Source: Chloracidobacterium sp. (GTDB lineage Bacteria > Acidobacteriota > Blastocatellia > Pyrinomonadales > Pyrinomonadaceae). From it: DNA of 64,000 bases. Of the stretch, positions 39,581 through 49,561 are shown piece by piece. A program made the translations under genes and the position numbers. Numbering within the stretch: the first letter of the stretch is position 1; each line of letters opens with the position of its first letter. The stretch is from contig JADJWM010000016.1 in NCBI GenBank assembly GCA_016716365.1, positions 62,001-126,000 on the forward strand, read 5' to 3'. Below the pieces are notes generated by a model. It saw only the letters and a program-made list of their open reading frames with translations. It had not been told where the DNA came from and ran no database searches.

Positions 39581-39790
39581 ATGAGGATAGTTTCTTTTGC
39601 GATCTACTATTTCAAGCTGCGGGCCGGTGCGATCCTAGGACTCCATAGGCCCCTCGGGCCGCTTAATCTGAAATGGAGATGGGAAACATGGCGTCGGCTG
39701 AGAAAAGCCGAGCGCAAGTACGCTGCCGGCGGGACGGTGCATCAGCTCAGGACAGACCTGACCCGGATCTGGAAGATGCTTTTTAGCTGA
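39581..39790 (+). CDS. Small basic protein, uncertain
   Basis: 69 residues from ATG 39581 (GTG one codon earlier also possible). It starts with a short hydrophobic stretch (MRIVSFAIYYFKLRAGAILG) and continues with basic, Trp/Arg-rich helix-like sequence (WRWETWRRLRKAERKYAAGG), which could be a membrane-associated amphipathic peptide. GGAGG is 24-28 bp upstream, too far for a good ribosome-binding site. It sits in a 445-bp gap between the MFS gene and the MaoC gene. I am not sure it is a gene. Confidence 0.4.
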   Translation: MRIVSFAIYYFKLRAGAILGLHRPLGPLNLKWRWETWRRLRKAERKYAAGGTVHQLRTDLTRIWKMLFS

Positions 39791-39804
39791 AAGGGCGGCG
39801 CGGC

Positions 39805-40203
39805 TTACTCCAGGACCATTAGGACGGCCTCTCCAGAAACCACGACCGTGCCGACCTGATTGGTGCCGACGGTCTCCAATGTCACGATCCCGCGGTCCTC
39901 TCGGATCGCCTTTACGGTCGCTGTTACGGTGACGGTGTCGCCGATATAGACCGGTGCAGTGAACTTCATCGTCTGAGAAAGATAGACCACCTTACGCTCC
40001 GAGAGCTCATAACCCAAGACACCGGATATAAATGCCCCGCTGAGCATTCCGTGCGCGATCCTTTTGCCGAAGCGGGTCTGCCCGGCAAATTCATCGTCGA
40101 GGTGGATCGGGTTGTGATCGCCGGACAGCTCCGCAAAGTTTTCGATCAACTCTGCCGAGACCGTGCGGCTGCGACGGAATTCGTCGCCGACTTTTACATT
40201 CAT
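39805..40203 (-). CDS. MaoC-like (R)-enoyl-CoA hydratase
   Basis: 132 residues from the ATG at 40203 (MNVKVGDEFRRSRTV). The frame continues upstream for 44 codons, but that part is not conserved-looking and runs into the divergent promoter region. The hotdog-fold hydratase motif LSGDHNPIHLDDEFAGQTRFGKRIAHGML carries the catalytic Asp and His of PhaJ-type enzymes. It should hydrate trans-2-enoyl-CoA to the (R)-3-hydroxyacyl-CoA, linking beta-oxidation to polyester or lipid metabolism. No phaC is nearby. It is divergent from the NTF2-like gene. Confidence 0.92.
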   Translation of the reverse strand: MNVKVGDEFRRSRTVSAELIENFAELSGDHNPIHLDDEFAGQTRFGKRIAHGMLSGAFISGVLGYELSERKVVYLSQTMKFTAPVYIGDTVTVTATVKAIREDRGIVTLETVGTNQVGTVVVSGEAVLMVLE

Positions 40204-40357
40204 ATCGCTTAGTTTAGGGCGGGCGGAACATGGCCCAGAGATAGACCCTACCCCATTCGGCATCGGGCCGCCATTCACGAAACCAAATTTCCAGGGCCGT
40301 CCGTCAATTCGCCGGGCGGGGTTTCGCCTCGTCACCGATATTGTAGAATTGTCAATT

Positions 40358-41230
40358 ATGCGAACAATAGGGATGTTGATAGCGATCTCCTTCTTCTTAC
40401 CGCAGGTTTCCGCCCAATCGCTGCTTCAGGGAATGTTCGATGCTCAACTTGCGCTGAACCAGTCGATCACCGAAAACGGGCCCAACGCCGGGTTCAACGG
40501 ATTCCTAAGCGAAGACGCGGTCCTCTTCCGTCCGGGCCCAGTCAACGGAAAAAAGTTCCTCACTTCCAGCCGGATCGGTCCGTCGGGCGTTGTGGCACGG
40601 AAGATCGACTTCGCGGACATCTCGATGAATGGACTGCTGGGCTATTCATATGGTGAATGGAAACTGACGCAGAAGCTTAAGACGGGCGAAGACGTCCGAA
40701 ACGGTCAGTATGCCACCGTTTGGCGTAAGACACCCGATGGCCGATACCGAGCGGTGCTTGATATCGAGATCTCGCATGACGCGGCGGATCTGCCGAGGCC
40801 GCCCGGGCCGCTGCCGACCGCGCCCGTTCGTGACCGAAACGAACGCGGATGGTCGGCCGCCGATACGACGATGAACTTCTTCAGGCTGAGCATGGGGTCC
40901 GACGGCTTAAGCGGAGCTTACCGGCGATTTGCCGGCGAAGACGTTCGCCTGCTTCGCGAGGGGATGCCGCCGATAATCGGAAAAAGGGATGTGATGAAAC
41001 AGACCGAAAGGTACGTTTCGATCGAATACCCGACGCAGGTGACGCAATTCGAAACCGCCGATCTTGCCTATTCGTGGAACCCGTGTAAATTCTCGAACAG
41101 CAACGAGGGCCTCGAGGAAGGCCATTGTCTGCATATCTGGAAGCTTCGCGATGAAAAGTGGTGGATCGTCCTCGGCGTTTTTTCGAAAATGGCCGATCCC
41201 CGCCCGCCATCATTAAGAGAAAGGAACTGA
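40358..41230 (+). CDS. Secreted protein with two NTF2-like (DUF4440-type) domains
   Basis: 290 residues from the ATG at 40358, which opens a signal peptide (MRTIGMLIAISFFLPQVSAQ). The frame is open upstream from 40163 but without a signal sequence. Each half has the NTF2-like pattern: LLQGMFDAQ...FNGFLSEDAVLFRPG...GEWKLT...GQYATVWRKTPDGRYRAVLDIE, and SGAYRRFAGEDVRLLREG...DLAYSW...GHCLHIWKLRDEKWWIVLGVF. No catalytic residues are evident. It is probably a periplasmic small-molecule-binding protein. It is convergent with the Usp gene, with stops 6 bp apart. Confidence 0.8.
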   Translation: MRTIGMLIAISFFLPQVSAQSLLQGMFDAQLALNQSITENGPNAGFNGFLSEDAVLFRPGPVNGKKFLTSSRIGPSGVVARKIDFADISMNGLLGYSYGEWKLTQKLKTGEDVRNGQYATVWRKTPDGRYRAVLDIEISHDAADLPRPPGPLPTAPVRDRNERGWSAADTTMNFFRLSMGSDGLSGAYRRFAGEDVRLLREGMPPIIGKRDVMKQTERYVSIEYPTQVTQFETADLAYSWNPCKFSNSNEGLEEGHCLHIWKLRDEKWWIVLGVFSKMADPRPPSLRERN

Positions 41231-41236
41231 ATCCGA

Positions 41237-42202
41237 TCAGCCCGCGGCCTCAAGCGGTTCGCGGACGACCTCGACCGAGCAATGAGCTCGGGCGGCGACG
41301 GCAGCCGACGTGCTGCCTAACAGGAACCTCTCGGTCCGGCTGCCGAACTCGTTGGCTCCCAGAAAGATACAATCCGCCCGCCAGTTCTCGGCCTCTTCGA
41401 TCAAAGCTTGTTTCGGGTTTCCCACGACGATCCGAAACTCCGGCTTCAACCCGGCTTTTTCGAGGATCGAGATCGCCTCGGCCGAATGGTCTTCAAGCCA
41501 GGTGCGTTCGGCCTCGTTAACATCGTCGACGATCGCGGCGACCGGCGGGATGAATCGGCCGATCGCGGAAGGCGCCAATTGTTCTGCGATGGCGATGACC
41601 GAGACCTCGGACCCGGCCGGCCATTTCCTCGCTGCGACCGATCTGACGGCGGCGACCGAACCTCTTGAGCCGTCGAACGCGATCATTACCCGGGAAGGCG
41701 CGGTGTCGACCTCGATACGTCCCCGGCCGATCCGCACGGAACATTTCGCCTCGGTGAGCACTTTTTGCGAGATGCTGCCGAGCACAAAACGACCGATCGC
41801 CGACCGGCCCTGCGAACCGACAACGATCAGGTCCGGGTCAAATTCGTCCGCTTGCGCGAGCACCGCCCAGGCGGGCGACCCATAGGTCGCCGACGAGGTC
41901 ACGTTCCAACCGGGAAGCATCTTGACGACCCGTTCGCGGGCATGCCGCGCGAGGGCTTCTGCCTCGGCGACCAAGTGTTCACCGCGTTCCCACTGCTCAC
42001 GAATGCGGCTTTCCGTCTCCTCGTCGAAGCGATAGCCGGCCGGGCTGTCGGCAAGCGAACGGCCCCCGTTGGGTGGCGGCAGCCAGACCTCGGCAACCGA
42101 CATTACCAAAGCCTCGCCCGTATCTGGAAGGCCGGCGAGAACCAGGTCATCGAGAGCCGAATCGGAACTTTTCGATCCATCGTATGCAATGAGCAATTTC
42201 AT
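41237..42202 (-). CDS. Tandem universal stress protein (two Usp domains)
   Basis: 321 residues: an N-terminal UspA domain (about 1-155) and a second (about 160-321). The first has KLLIAYDGSKSSDSAL and the ATP-binding loop VVGSQGRSAIGRFVLGSISQKV, matching G-2x-G-9x-G-S. The second has RVMIAFDGSRGSVAAVRSV and LGANEFGSRTERFLLGSTSAAV. An insertion of about 25 residues (LPPPNGGRSLADSPAGYRF) follows strand 2 of the first domain. Such proteins respond to starvation or redox stress. It is divergent from the NtrC-type regulator gene. Confidence 0.9.
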   Translation of the reverse strand: MKLLIAYDGSKSSDSALDDLVLAGLPDTGEALVMSVAEVWLPPPNGGRSLADSPAGYRFDEETESRIREQWERGEHLVAEAEALARHARERVVKMLPGWNVTSSATYGSPAWAVLAQADEFDPDLIVVGSQGRSAIGRFVLGSISQKVLTEAKCSVRIGRGRIEVDTAPSRVMIAFDGSRGSVAAVRSVAARKWPAGSEVSVIAIAEQLAPSAIGRFIPPVAAIVDDVNEAERTWLEDHSAEAISILEKAGLKPEFRIVVGNPKQALIEEAENWRADCIFLGANEFGSRTERFLLGSTSAAVAARAHCSVEVVREPLEAAG

Positions 42203-42372
42203 GAAAAATCATGGCCCCCTTCTTTGGGCTGACACTACGGCAAACTAGAGCGGCAACCCTTATGCCACGTTCGCCCCCCGGAATTATCGAACAACGATCA
42301 ACCCGGGCCGGGCCGGCAATACGGCGTCCTGCGAAAATTTTCACACCTGCGGGGAAAGTTTAGCTGATTTCT

Positions 42373-42381
42373 TGTTATAAT
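42373..42381 (+). promoter_or_regulatory. Extended -10 promoter upstream of the NtrC-type regulator
   Basis: TGTTATAAT: a perfect TATAAT (42376-42381) with the TGn extension, 35 bp before the ATG at 42417. No good -35 box is seen, as expected for an extended -10 promoter. Confidence 0.5.
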
Positions 42382-42416
42382 CTCGCTAACTGTTCAAGTT
42401 TAGCCCTGATCCGAAA

Positions 42417-43803
42417 ATGCGGTCAAAAGAGAAAGTCCTTATCGTAGACGATGATGCGTTCATCCGCCTCGCGCTGACCGAGGCGCTGAACTCTTGGGAT
42501 TTCGAACCCCATGAGGCCGACACCGTAGCAAAAGCAAAGGAGCAGTTTCTTCACGCTCGAACCGCCGATCGTCCTTCTGGATATCGACCTCCCGGACGGT
42601 TCGGGCATCGACGTGCTCAACGAGATCAAGGAGATGAGGCCGGAGACCATCGCGATAATGGTCACCGGCAACGTGGACGTTCCGAATGTCGTTTCGGCAC
42701 TTCGCGGCGGCGCCCACGATTTTATTAGTAAACCACTAAAGCTCGAAGAGTTACGGGTGACGCTAAGGAATGCGTCGGAGGTCCGAGACCTTCGCCGTGA
42801 GGTAACCGTCGCCCGCTCGGAAAGAAAGAGGGCCTTCAGCTTTTCGAATATCATCGGCGAATCCACGAGGTTGAAAAAGGCGATCGAGGTGGCGACCCGC
42901 GTCGCCGAATCGGACGTCCTGTCGATCCTCCTTCAGGGCGAGACGGGTACCGGCAAGGATCTTTTTGCCCGGGCTATCCATGCCGCATCGGAACGCTCAG
43001 ACGCTCCCTATCTCGCGATCAACTGCGCTGCCCTGCCGGCCACGCTGATCGAATCGGAACTGTTCGGGTATGAAAAAGGGGCCTTCACCGATGCAAAGGC
43101 GAAGAAAGAGGGCTTGTTTGAGCAAGCCCAGGGCGGGACCATTTTCCTTGACGAGATCGGTGAAATGGAACATCCGCTGCAGGCGAAGCTGTTGCGGGTG
43201 CTGGAGGAGCTGAAATTCAGGAGGGTCGGCGGGCTTAAGGACATTCCGCTGGATGTGCGGATCATTGCCGCCTCGAACCGCGATCTGAAGAAATGCGGCG
43301 AGAGCGGCGAATTCCGGCTCGACCTGTTCTATCGACTTTCGGTGATCCAGGTTGACATCCCGCCTCTTCGGGAACGTGGCGAGGATGTGCTTCTTCTGGC
43401 CGAACATTATATCCAGCGTGCCAACGCGCGCCGTTCGAACCGAAAATTGAAAGGGCTTTCGCCCGAGGTCGAACGGATATTTTTGAATTACTCGTGGGCA
43501 GGGAACGTCCGCGAACTGAGGAACGTCATCGAAAGGGCGTCTATCTTGGAAGACGGCGAGTATGTCACCACGGCGCACCTGCCGGCCGATATGTTGAGTT
43601 CACACGACCCGGCCGGCAATGTCGGCGGCCTGGTGCTGCCGCCGGGCGGCATTCCGCTTTCGTCGGCCGAACTCGAACTCGCAAAACAGGCAATGCAGCG
43701 GACCGGCGGCAACCTCACGCAGGCCGCCAAACTGCTCGACATAACCCGCGATCAGCTTCGATACAAACTGAAAAAAGCAGGGGCGTACCAGGGGGCGAAT
43801 TAG
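42417..43803 (+). CDS. NtrC-type sigma-54 response regulator, frame broken once
   Basis: About 461 residues when the frame is restored. The receiver domain begins KVLIVDDDAFIRLALTEAL; the reading frame changes near 42546, where QFF is encoded as TTTCTT with one T too many, and resumes as TLEPPIVLLDIDLPDGSGIDVL with phospho-acceptor Asp55. The AAA+ domain has Walker A GETGTGKD, GAFTDA (the sigma-54 contact loop) and Walker B FLDEIGE. The C-terminal Fis-type helix-turn-helix is LTQAAKLLDITRDQLRYKL. It should activate sigma-54 promoters when phosphorylated by the adjacent hybrid kinase (overlap TAGTG). The indel lies in a T run and could be a sequencing error. Confidence 0.88.
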
Positions 43804-45731
43804 TGAGCACGGAGATCAAGCAAGCCGTCGAGTCTCCCGAAAAGAACCTGCTCCCGCCGGCCGAAGGCACTCTTTTCAAAGAACTTGCCGATATCCGTTT
43901 CGCGTTGGATCAGGCGGCGATCGTCGCGACGACAGATCAGCGCGGCCGGATCACTTATGTCAACGATAAGTTTTGTCAGATATCAAAGTATTCGCGCGAT
44001 GAATTGATCGGGCAGGACCACCGGATGATCAATTCCGGCTATCACCCCAAGGAATTCATCAGGAACCTCTGGACAACGATCGCAAAGGGAAACGTCTGGC
44101 GAGGCGAGATCAGAAACAGGGCCCGCGACGGTTCTATCTACTGGGTCGATACGACGATCGTGCCGTTCCTCGACGCATCCGGCAAGCCCGTTCAATACAT
44201 CGCGATCCGTTACGAGATCACCGAACGAAAACTTGCCGAAGAACGGATACGGCAGCAGGCCTCACTCCTTGACCAGGCTCAGGACGCGATCTTTGTCTGC
44301 GATCTGAACCACCACATCATCTACTGGAACCGCGGGGCCGAGCGCACTTACGGCTGGACGCTCGAGGAAGTGATCGGAAAGGACCCTAACGAGATCTTTC
44401 GCGGGGAGGACGAGTTCAGGCCCGAACCGCACGAATCGGACCCGAGGCCGCATGAGTACCTGCATCACCGCAAGGACGGCGAGGCGATCAGCATCCTTAG
44501 CCGCTGCACCCTGGTCCGCAATGAGCAGGATCAGCCCGATTACTACCTCGTCACCAACACCGACATTACCGAGCAAAGAAAGAGCGAGGCCCAATTGCTT
44601 CGTGCCCAGCGGATGGAGTCGATCGGCACGCTGGCCGGCGGCATCGCCCACGACCTGAACAACGTCCTTTCGCCCATAATGATGTCCGTCGATATGCTTC
44701 AGCTGCGCGGCCCGGGGCCCGAAGAAGAGAAGTGGCTTCGGATGATCCGCGAAAGCGCCGAACGGGGTGCGGACCTGATCAAGCAGGTGCTGACGTTCGC
44801 ACGGGGCCTCGGCGGCGAACGCGTTACGGTCCAGCTTCGGCACATCGTTAAGGAATTGATAGGCGTCCTGATCGAGACGCTGCCGAAGAACATCGTGGTC
44901 AAGTTCGACGTTGCCTCGGACCTTCGCCCGATCCTTGCCGATCCGACCCAGATGCACCAGGTCCTGATGAACCTCTGTATAAACGCCCGGGATGCGATGC
45001 CAAACGGCGGGACGCTGTTCATCAAAGCCGAAAATGCGGAGGTCGATGAGCATCTCGCCGCCATCTATCCGGATGCGAAACCCGGCCGCTACATCAAGGT
45101 TGATATTGAAGACTCGGGCACCGGTATCAGAAAGGAGGTGATGGACCGGATCTTCGACCCGTTCTTTACGACCAAGGACCTGGGCAAGGGCACTGGGCTC
45201 GGGCTTTCGACCTCGCTGATGATAGCTAAGGGCCACGGCGGATTTTTGAACGCATACAGCGAGCCCGGAAATGGGTCGAGGTTCTCCGTTTGGCTGCCCG
45301 TGGCCGAACAAGAGGACGCGGCCGATGTTCAGCAGACCGCCGCGGCGATCCCAGAAGGCTCGGGTGAATTGATACTTGTCGCCGACGATGAAACGACGAT
45401 CCGCGAGGCGACGCGTGCCGCTCTCGAGAAATTCGGTTATCGTGTCATCACGGCCGAAGGCGGTGCCGAAGCCCTTGCGATCCTTCGTGATGAGGACCCG
45501 GAGATCTCGCTCGTGCTGACCGATATGTCGATGCCCGGTATGAACGGAAGCGAACTGATCAGATCGGCCCGGGATCTAGGCCGGGAGCTGAAGTTCATTG
45601 TCATGAGCGGGATGATCGAGAAGAAAACGCTAGATGAGATAACTGCCGACGGAGCGACGATCTTTCTCGCTAAGCCCTTTACGGCCGAAAAGCTGCTCAA
45701 CGCCGTACGATCGGCGCTTGGGGAGATCTAG
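43803..45731 (+). CDS. Hybrid sensor histidine kinase, PAS-PAS-HisKA-HATPase-REC
   Basis: 642 residues from the GTG at 43803, which overlaps the regulator's TAG by one base. There is no transmembrane segment, so it is a cytoplasmic sensor. Two PAS domains cover about 25-145 and 155-265 (ITYVNDKFCQISKYSRDELIG; IFVCDLNHHIIYWNRGAERTYGW). The phospho-acceptor is His283 (GGIAHDLNN). The HATPase domain has NLCINARDAMP (N box), EDSGTGI (G1) and GKGTGLGLSTS (G2). The C-terminal receiver has Asp574 (VLTDMSMPG). It is the probable partner of the NtrC-type regulator. Confidence 0.94.
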   Translation: MSTEIKQAVESPEKNLLPPAEGTLFKELADIRFALDQAAIVATTDQRGRITYVNDKFCQISKYSRDELIGQDHRMINSGYHPKEFIRNLWTTIAKGNVWRGEIRNRARDGSIYWVDTTIVPFLDASGKPVQYIAIRYEITERKLAEERIRQQASLLDQAQDAIFVCDLNHHIIYWNRGAERTYGWTLEEVIGKDPNEIFRGEDEFRPEPHESDPRPHEYLHHRKDGEAISILSRCTLVRNEQDQPDYYLVTNTDITEQRKSEAQLLRAQRMESIGTLAGGIAHDLNNVLSPIMMSVDMLQLRGPGPEEEKWLRMIRESAERGADLIKQVLTFARGLGGERVTVQLRHIVKELIGVLIETLPKNIVVKFDVASDLRPILADPTQMHQVLMNLCINARDAMPNGGTLFIKAENAEVDEHLAAIYPDAKPGRYIKVDIEDSGTGIRKEVMDRIFDPFFTTKDLGKGTGLGLSTSLMIAKGHGGFLNAYSEPGNGSRFSVWLPVAEQEDAADVQQTAAAIPEGSGELILVADDETTIREATRAALEKFGYRVITAEGGAEALAILRDEDPEISLVLTDMSMPGMNGSELIRSARDLGRELKFIVMSGMIEKKTLDEITADGATIFLAKPFTAEKLLNAVRSALGEI

Positions 45732-45808
45732 CCTCGGGCCGAGAGAGAGATCCATAACGTATCACCGTCTGGCGTCGCAAACGGGCACGCCGATGACCGG
45801 AGCCCTCT

Positions 45809-46246
45809 TTAGTTTGGGTCACCTGCGCTCCGGCCTCGAAAATAAGCCGATATTACCGGGGCGAGCAGCATTATCAGCAGGCCAAAGATCATAAGCCCGC
45901 CGCGACTGACGTCGTAGTCGCTGAGTATCCGTTCCATCGAAAGCCCTGCGACGAAGAGGCCGAGGGTAACCTCGAACGTCACCGTCAGGACCACCCAGAC
46001 AACGCCGATGGCGATAAGCTCTTCGGTGCTTCGGGCCCCGATCCACCGGACAGTCACCAGGGAAACCGCAACGATGAGCATGGAACCGATGAGCACGCCG
46101 ATTTGCCGGGCTCGCAGATCTCCGATCGCCGGTTCGATCAGCAGGGTGCGCACCACTCCATGTACGGTCTCCACGGCAATGATCAGAAACCAAACGGCGA
46201 TCCCGCGAACAAAAATACCGGCAGCGTTCTCCTGGTTGGTGCTCAT
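45809..46246 (-). CDS. Small four-helix membrane protein
   Basis: 145 residues with four hydrophobic helices (about 10-33, 47-68, 76-100, 112-135) and short loops with conserved-looking acidic residues (AVETVHGVVRTLLIEP, VTFEVTLGLFVAGLSMERILSDYD). Similar small proteins are widespread and uncharacterised. No ribosome-binding site stands out. It is convergent with the hybrid kinase gene and divergent from the flavin-binding gene. Confidence 0.78.
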   Translation of the reverse strand: MSTNQENAAGIFVRGIAVWFLIIAVETVHGVVRTLLIEPAIGDLRARQIGVLIGSMLIVAVSLVTVRWIGARSTEELIAIGVVWVVLTVTFEVTLGLFVAGLSMERILSDYDVSRGGLMIFGLLIMLLAPVISAYFRGRSAGDPN

Positions 46247-46469
46247 CTTAACGATCGAACCGGCCCTTGCGCGCGGCGGCCGAACTTATTCATTCTAACC
46301 CAGCGCATTTCGAGGTACGGCCGCCCGGTTCGGAAACGTTGCCGAACCTCGGCCTCTGATCCGGATCCGATCGGTCGGCATAGTAATTGCCGCTAAACGA
46401 TCCGGATCGGGAACCGCCTCGGGCAAGCCGGCCCGGGCGAAACCGTAATTTTCGAACAAGGATGAACCG

Positions 46470-46961
46470 ATGATAGAGATACAGGAAATGTCGGAACGAC
46501 AAATAGATGAGCTTCTGGAAAGGGTCCGATACGGTCATTTCGGATGCTCGCGAAACGATCAGCCATATATCGTGCCGATCCACTATTCGTACAAAAAGCC
46601 GGACCTTTACGTTTATACGACCGATGGCAAGAAGACGGAGATAATTCGTGCCAACCCGACCGTTTGCCTCCAGGTAGAGGAGGTATTCGACGATGGCGAT
46701 TGGCAGAGCGTTATCGTTACCGGCGAGGCCGAGCGGATCGAGGAAATAGACGAACGCGAAGCGGCGATGGCGATCATTCAGGCAGACAATCCGAAACTCG
46801 CTCCGGCGATCAGCGTCAAGTGGCTTGACAGCTGGATACGCGAAAATGTCGAGATCATTTACCGCATCAGGCCAAGAATGATCACCGGCCGCATCGCGAC
46901 ACAGGTGGAAACACAGGCTGCCGTGGCGAACCCGATGCGGCAGCGGCCGCAGATCTATTAG
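46470..46961 (+). CDS. Pyridoxamine 5'-phosphate oxidase-like flavin-binding protein
   Basis: 163 residues, split-barrel FMN-binding fold. MSERQIDELLERVRYGHFGCSRNDQPYIVPIHYSYKKPDLYVYT matches the family of flavin-nucleotide-binding proteins related to nitroimidazole-resistance (NimA-like) proteins. DWQSVIVTGEAERIE is the second strand pair. It may reduce small nitro compounds or bind FMN or heme in a stress response; the sequence does not decide. A strong terminator follows at 47051. Confidence 0.88.
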   Translation: MIEIQEMSERQIDELLERVRYGHFGCSRNDQPYIVPIHYSYKKPDLYVYTTDGKKTEIIRANPTVCLQVEEVFDDGDWQSVIVTGEAERIEEIDEREAAMAIIQADNPKLAPAISVKWLDSWIRENVEIIYRIRPRMITGRIATQVETQAAVANPMRQRPQIY

Positions 46962-47050
46962 AGAGGACGGAAAGCCGCCCTTTCCGCGACGCGGAATTTT
47001 ACGCAGATCTGACGTCGATCGGCGGAAAAATTCGCACCGATCTTGCACGA

Positions 47051-47075
47051 AACGCCCGATTTGCGGGCGTTTTTT
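47051..47075 (+). terminator. Rho-independent terminator
   Basis: Perfect 8-bp stem AACGCCCG (47051-47058) / CGGGCGTT (47064-47071) with a run of six T (47070-47075). A weaker hairpin CGGAAAG/CTTTCCG precedes it at 46968-46986. Confidence 0.88.
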
Positions 47076-47171
47076 GCGGTATGCCGTTTGATATTTGATC
47101 AGGTCAGAGACGGGTACGAACATCGCCGTTTCAGCCAAATTCGATCTTTTGAATATCGAGGAGACTTGATC

Positions 47172-47477
47172 ATGTACGCAAAAATATATTGGCTTATCTG
47201 GACAGTGCTGCTTGCCGTTGCCGCCCTTTTCTTTGTCGCCGGGATGATGACTCCGCTGGTGGCCGTCGTATTCGGCTTTATCGCTTTTGGGATGGTGTTT
47301 ATGGGGATGATGTCCGTGCTTCCGTCGACGGTCGGCCACAACGCTCCTGATTACAAGATGCATGTGAGCAAGGCTTCCGCATTCGCTCCGGTCGCAGCAA
47401 AGACCTCGGCGGCTGTAAACACGATCGGGGCGGGTTTGTCCGCACCGGCCGGGATGAGGAAAGCCAATTTGCACTGA
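47172..47477 (+). CDS. Small membrane protein
   Basis: 101 residues from the ATG at 47172 (GAGGAG about 10 bp upstream), chosen over the longer frame from 47043, which begins inside the terminator. Two hydrophobic helices (about 6-26 and 30-52) with many Met/Phe/Gly residues are followed by a soluble Ala-rich tail of about 45 residues. I do not recognise a family. Confidence 0.7.
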   Translation: MYAKIYWLIWTVLLAVAALFFVAGMMTPLVAVVFGFIAFGMVFMGMMSVLPSTVGHNAPDYKMHVSKASAFAPVAAKTSAAVNTIGAGLSAPAGMRKANLH

Positions 47478-47528
47478 TCGTTAGGCGCTTGTTGGTCGCG
47501 GGCCGGTCTGGCGGGATCGGCTCCGCGG

Positions 47529-49561
47529 CTATTTTTTAAGGAAAGTCAGGAACTCGTTCTCATCGCGGGTCAGGCCTTCGAATGTCGCAACGACCTCGTT
47601 CGAAGGCGTGATCAGCGCGTAAAGCGGCAGTGCGACCGTGCCGAAACGTTGCTCCTGCATCTTCTGGAAGCCTTCATACGGCTCGCCCTCGCCGTCCGTG
47701 TAAAGCCGGACGCGGACGAATTTTTCCAGCTCGGCCCGCACTGCGGGTTTCGGGAACATATTCGCTTCCATCCATCGGCAATTCGTGCACGTATAGCCCG
47801 TAAAATCCACAAAGATCCGCTTGTTCTCGGCCTTCGACCGTGCGACAGCGGCTTCAAGATCGTTCGTAATCCAAGCTAGCTCGCCGCTCATTGGTGAGCC
47901 CGCGGTCGACCCGGCTGAGACCTCTTTCGCCGGCGGCAGGAACGATTCCAATTCTCCGAGACGTGACCCGAACAAGCCTGTCAGAAGATAAAAAGTGAGG
48001 GTTCCGAACAGGAAGGCATTCAGCAGCCCGGACGAGGCCGATATTTCGCTGCTCCGAATCGTGCGAGAAACGGAAAACGCCGAGCAGGTATAGAAAGATC
48101 AATATCGACAGTGCGATCCACCCGGCGATCACGACCTCTCGCGTGAAGATGTCCCAGCCCCAAACCAGGTCCACGTTCGAGATGAACTTGAGTGCCGCTC
48201 CGATCTCAAGAAAGCCCATCACGACCTTGACCGAGTTCATCCAGCTTCCCGAACGCGGCAGCGACTGCAGAAGCTGCGGCGCGATGGCCAAGAACGAAAA
48301 AGGGCAATGCGAATACGGCCGAAAATGCCAGCATCCCGATGATCGGGTAAAACAGCTCGCCCTGCGAGGCCGCGACGAGGATCACGCCGACCAGCGGCAC
48401 CGTGCAGGTGAACGATGTCAGCGAAAACGTCAGGCCCATCAGGAGCAGGGCGACCGTTTTGCCGACGTCCTTTGACCGGGCCATGCTGTCTAGTTTCGTC
48501 AGGACGCTCGACGGCACGCCGAAGTTATATGCCCCCAGCAGGCTGAAGGCGAAGGCGAGAAATATCGCCGTTATCAGCAGGTTCGTGTACGGATTCGCCG
48601 CGAACCTGTTGATGCCTGCCGCCCCGAACAGCACCGCGAGGGCGACCCCCAGGCCGGTGAACGTCAGGATGATGCCGGCCGCGTAAATGAGAGCGTCGCG
48701 GACCGATCCGGCGGTCGTTTCGGACCCGTGCTTGGTGAAGTACGAGACCGTGATCGGGATCATCGGGAAGACGCACGGCGTAAGAAGCGATAGTGCCCCG
48801 AACGTCATCGCCAGCCAGATGAATCCCCATATCGGCTGGTCGCCGATCCTGCTTTCGGCCGTCCGGTTCGCTTCGGGTACGCCGTCCTGACCGGGCTGCG
48901 AGGTGTCGGGGGCGAAGAAAGGCTCGTCCGCCGAAGGCTGTGCCGCGTTCGCATTCGAGTCAAGGTTCGCGGCGGTGTTCGCGTCCACGGCAGCGTTCGC
49001 GTTTACGTTCGCTGCCGGGGTCGGCGAAGGCGTCGGTGTCGGCGAGCGGGTCGGTGTCGGTGTTGCCGCGGCGGATGCCGAAGCCGCCGTTATCGTGACC
49101 GCGGAGGTGAGCCTGACGGTGCGGGGCGGCAGGCAGACCTTGTCGTTGCAGGCCTGGAAGCGGATGCTCGCGTTCAGCGTTTGCGGGCCTTCGGGCGTGC
49201 CGGGCTCGACGGTGAAGGGGATGGTGAACGCCGCGGTCCCCGCATAGGTCTCGGTGTTCATCCCGAAGTTCGGGTCCATCTTTACCCGCGGCCTCGGGCC
49301 CGAGATCCGCCCCGCCTTGAACGGCCCTTCGCCCAGAGCGATCCGCGTTTGGATGGGGCCGCCGGGCGGCTGGGTGATCGAGTATAGATACCAGCCGCCT
49401 TCGATGCTTGCCGTGATGCGTGCCGTGCCCGAGCCGCCCGCGGGGATGCTCGCCGGCGAGGCGGTCATCGAAACCGAAACGGGATTTTGGGCGTGGCCGC
49501 CGGCCGCAAGCGTCAGACAGAACGACACCGCAAAAAAGATTGCTGCAAAAAAGCGACTCAA
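47529..49561 (-). CDS. dsbD: DsbD thiol:disulfide interchange protein, frame broken twice
   Basis: About 677 residues if restored. The start is taken as TTG at 49561, with AGAGG 7 nt upstream, opening a signal peptide (SRFFAAIFFAVSFCL); a longer frame from 49642 also exists. Order: periplasmic DsbD-alpha domain (FQACNDKVCLPP), a Pro/Thr and Asn/Ala linker (PTPTRSPTPTPSPTPA), a transmembrane domain with the two redox cysteines (SLLTPCVFPMIP and TSFTCTVPLVG), and a C-terminal thioredoxin domain (TGYTCTNCRWME, CxxC). One extra G near 48281 shifts ...LPFFVL to GHRAAAS instead of AIAPQLLQSLP, and another near 48050 shifts FSHDSE away from SSEISASSGLLNAF. DsbD feeds reducing electrons to periplasmic thiol proteins. 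Confidence 0.88.

Noticed and set aside
44262..45311. 349-codon antisense frame inside the histidine kinase gene
   Set aside because: The sense frame has all kinase motifs; the antisense has none.
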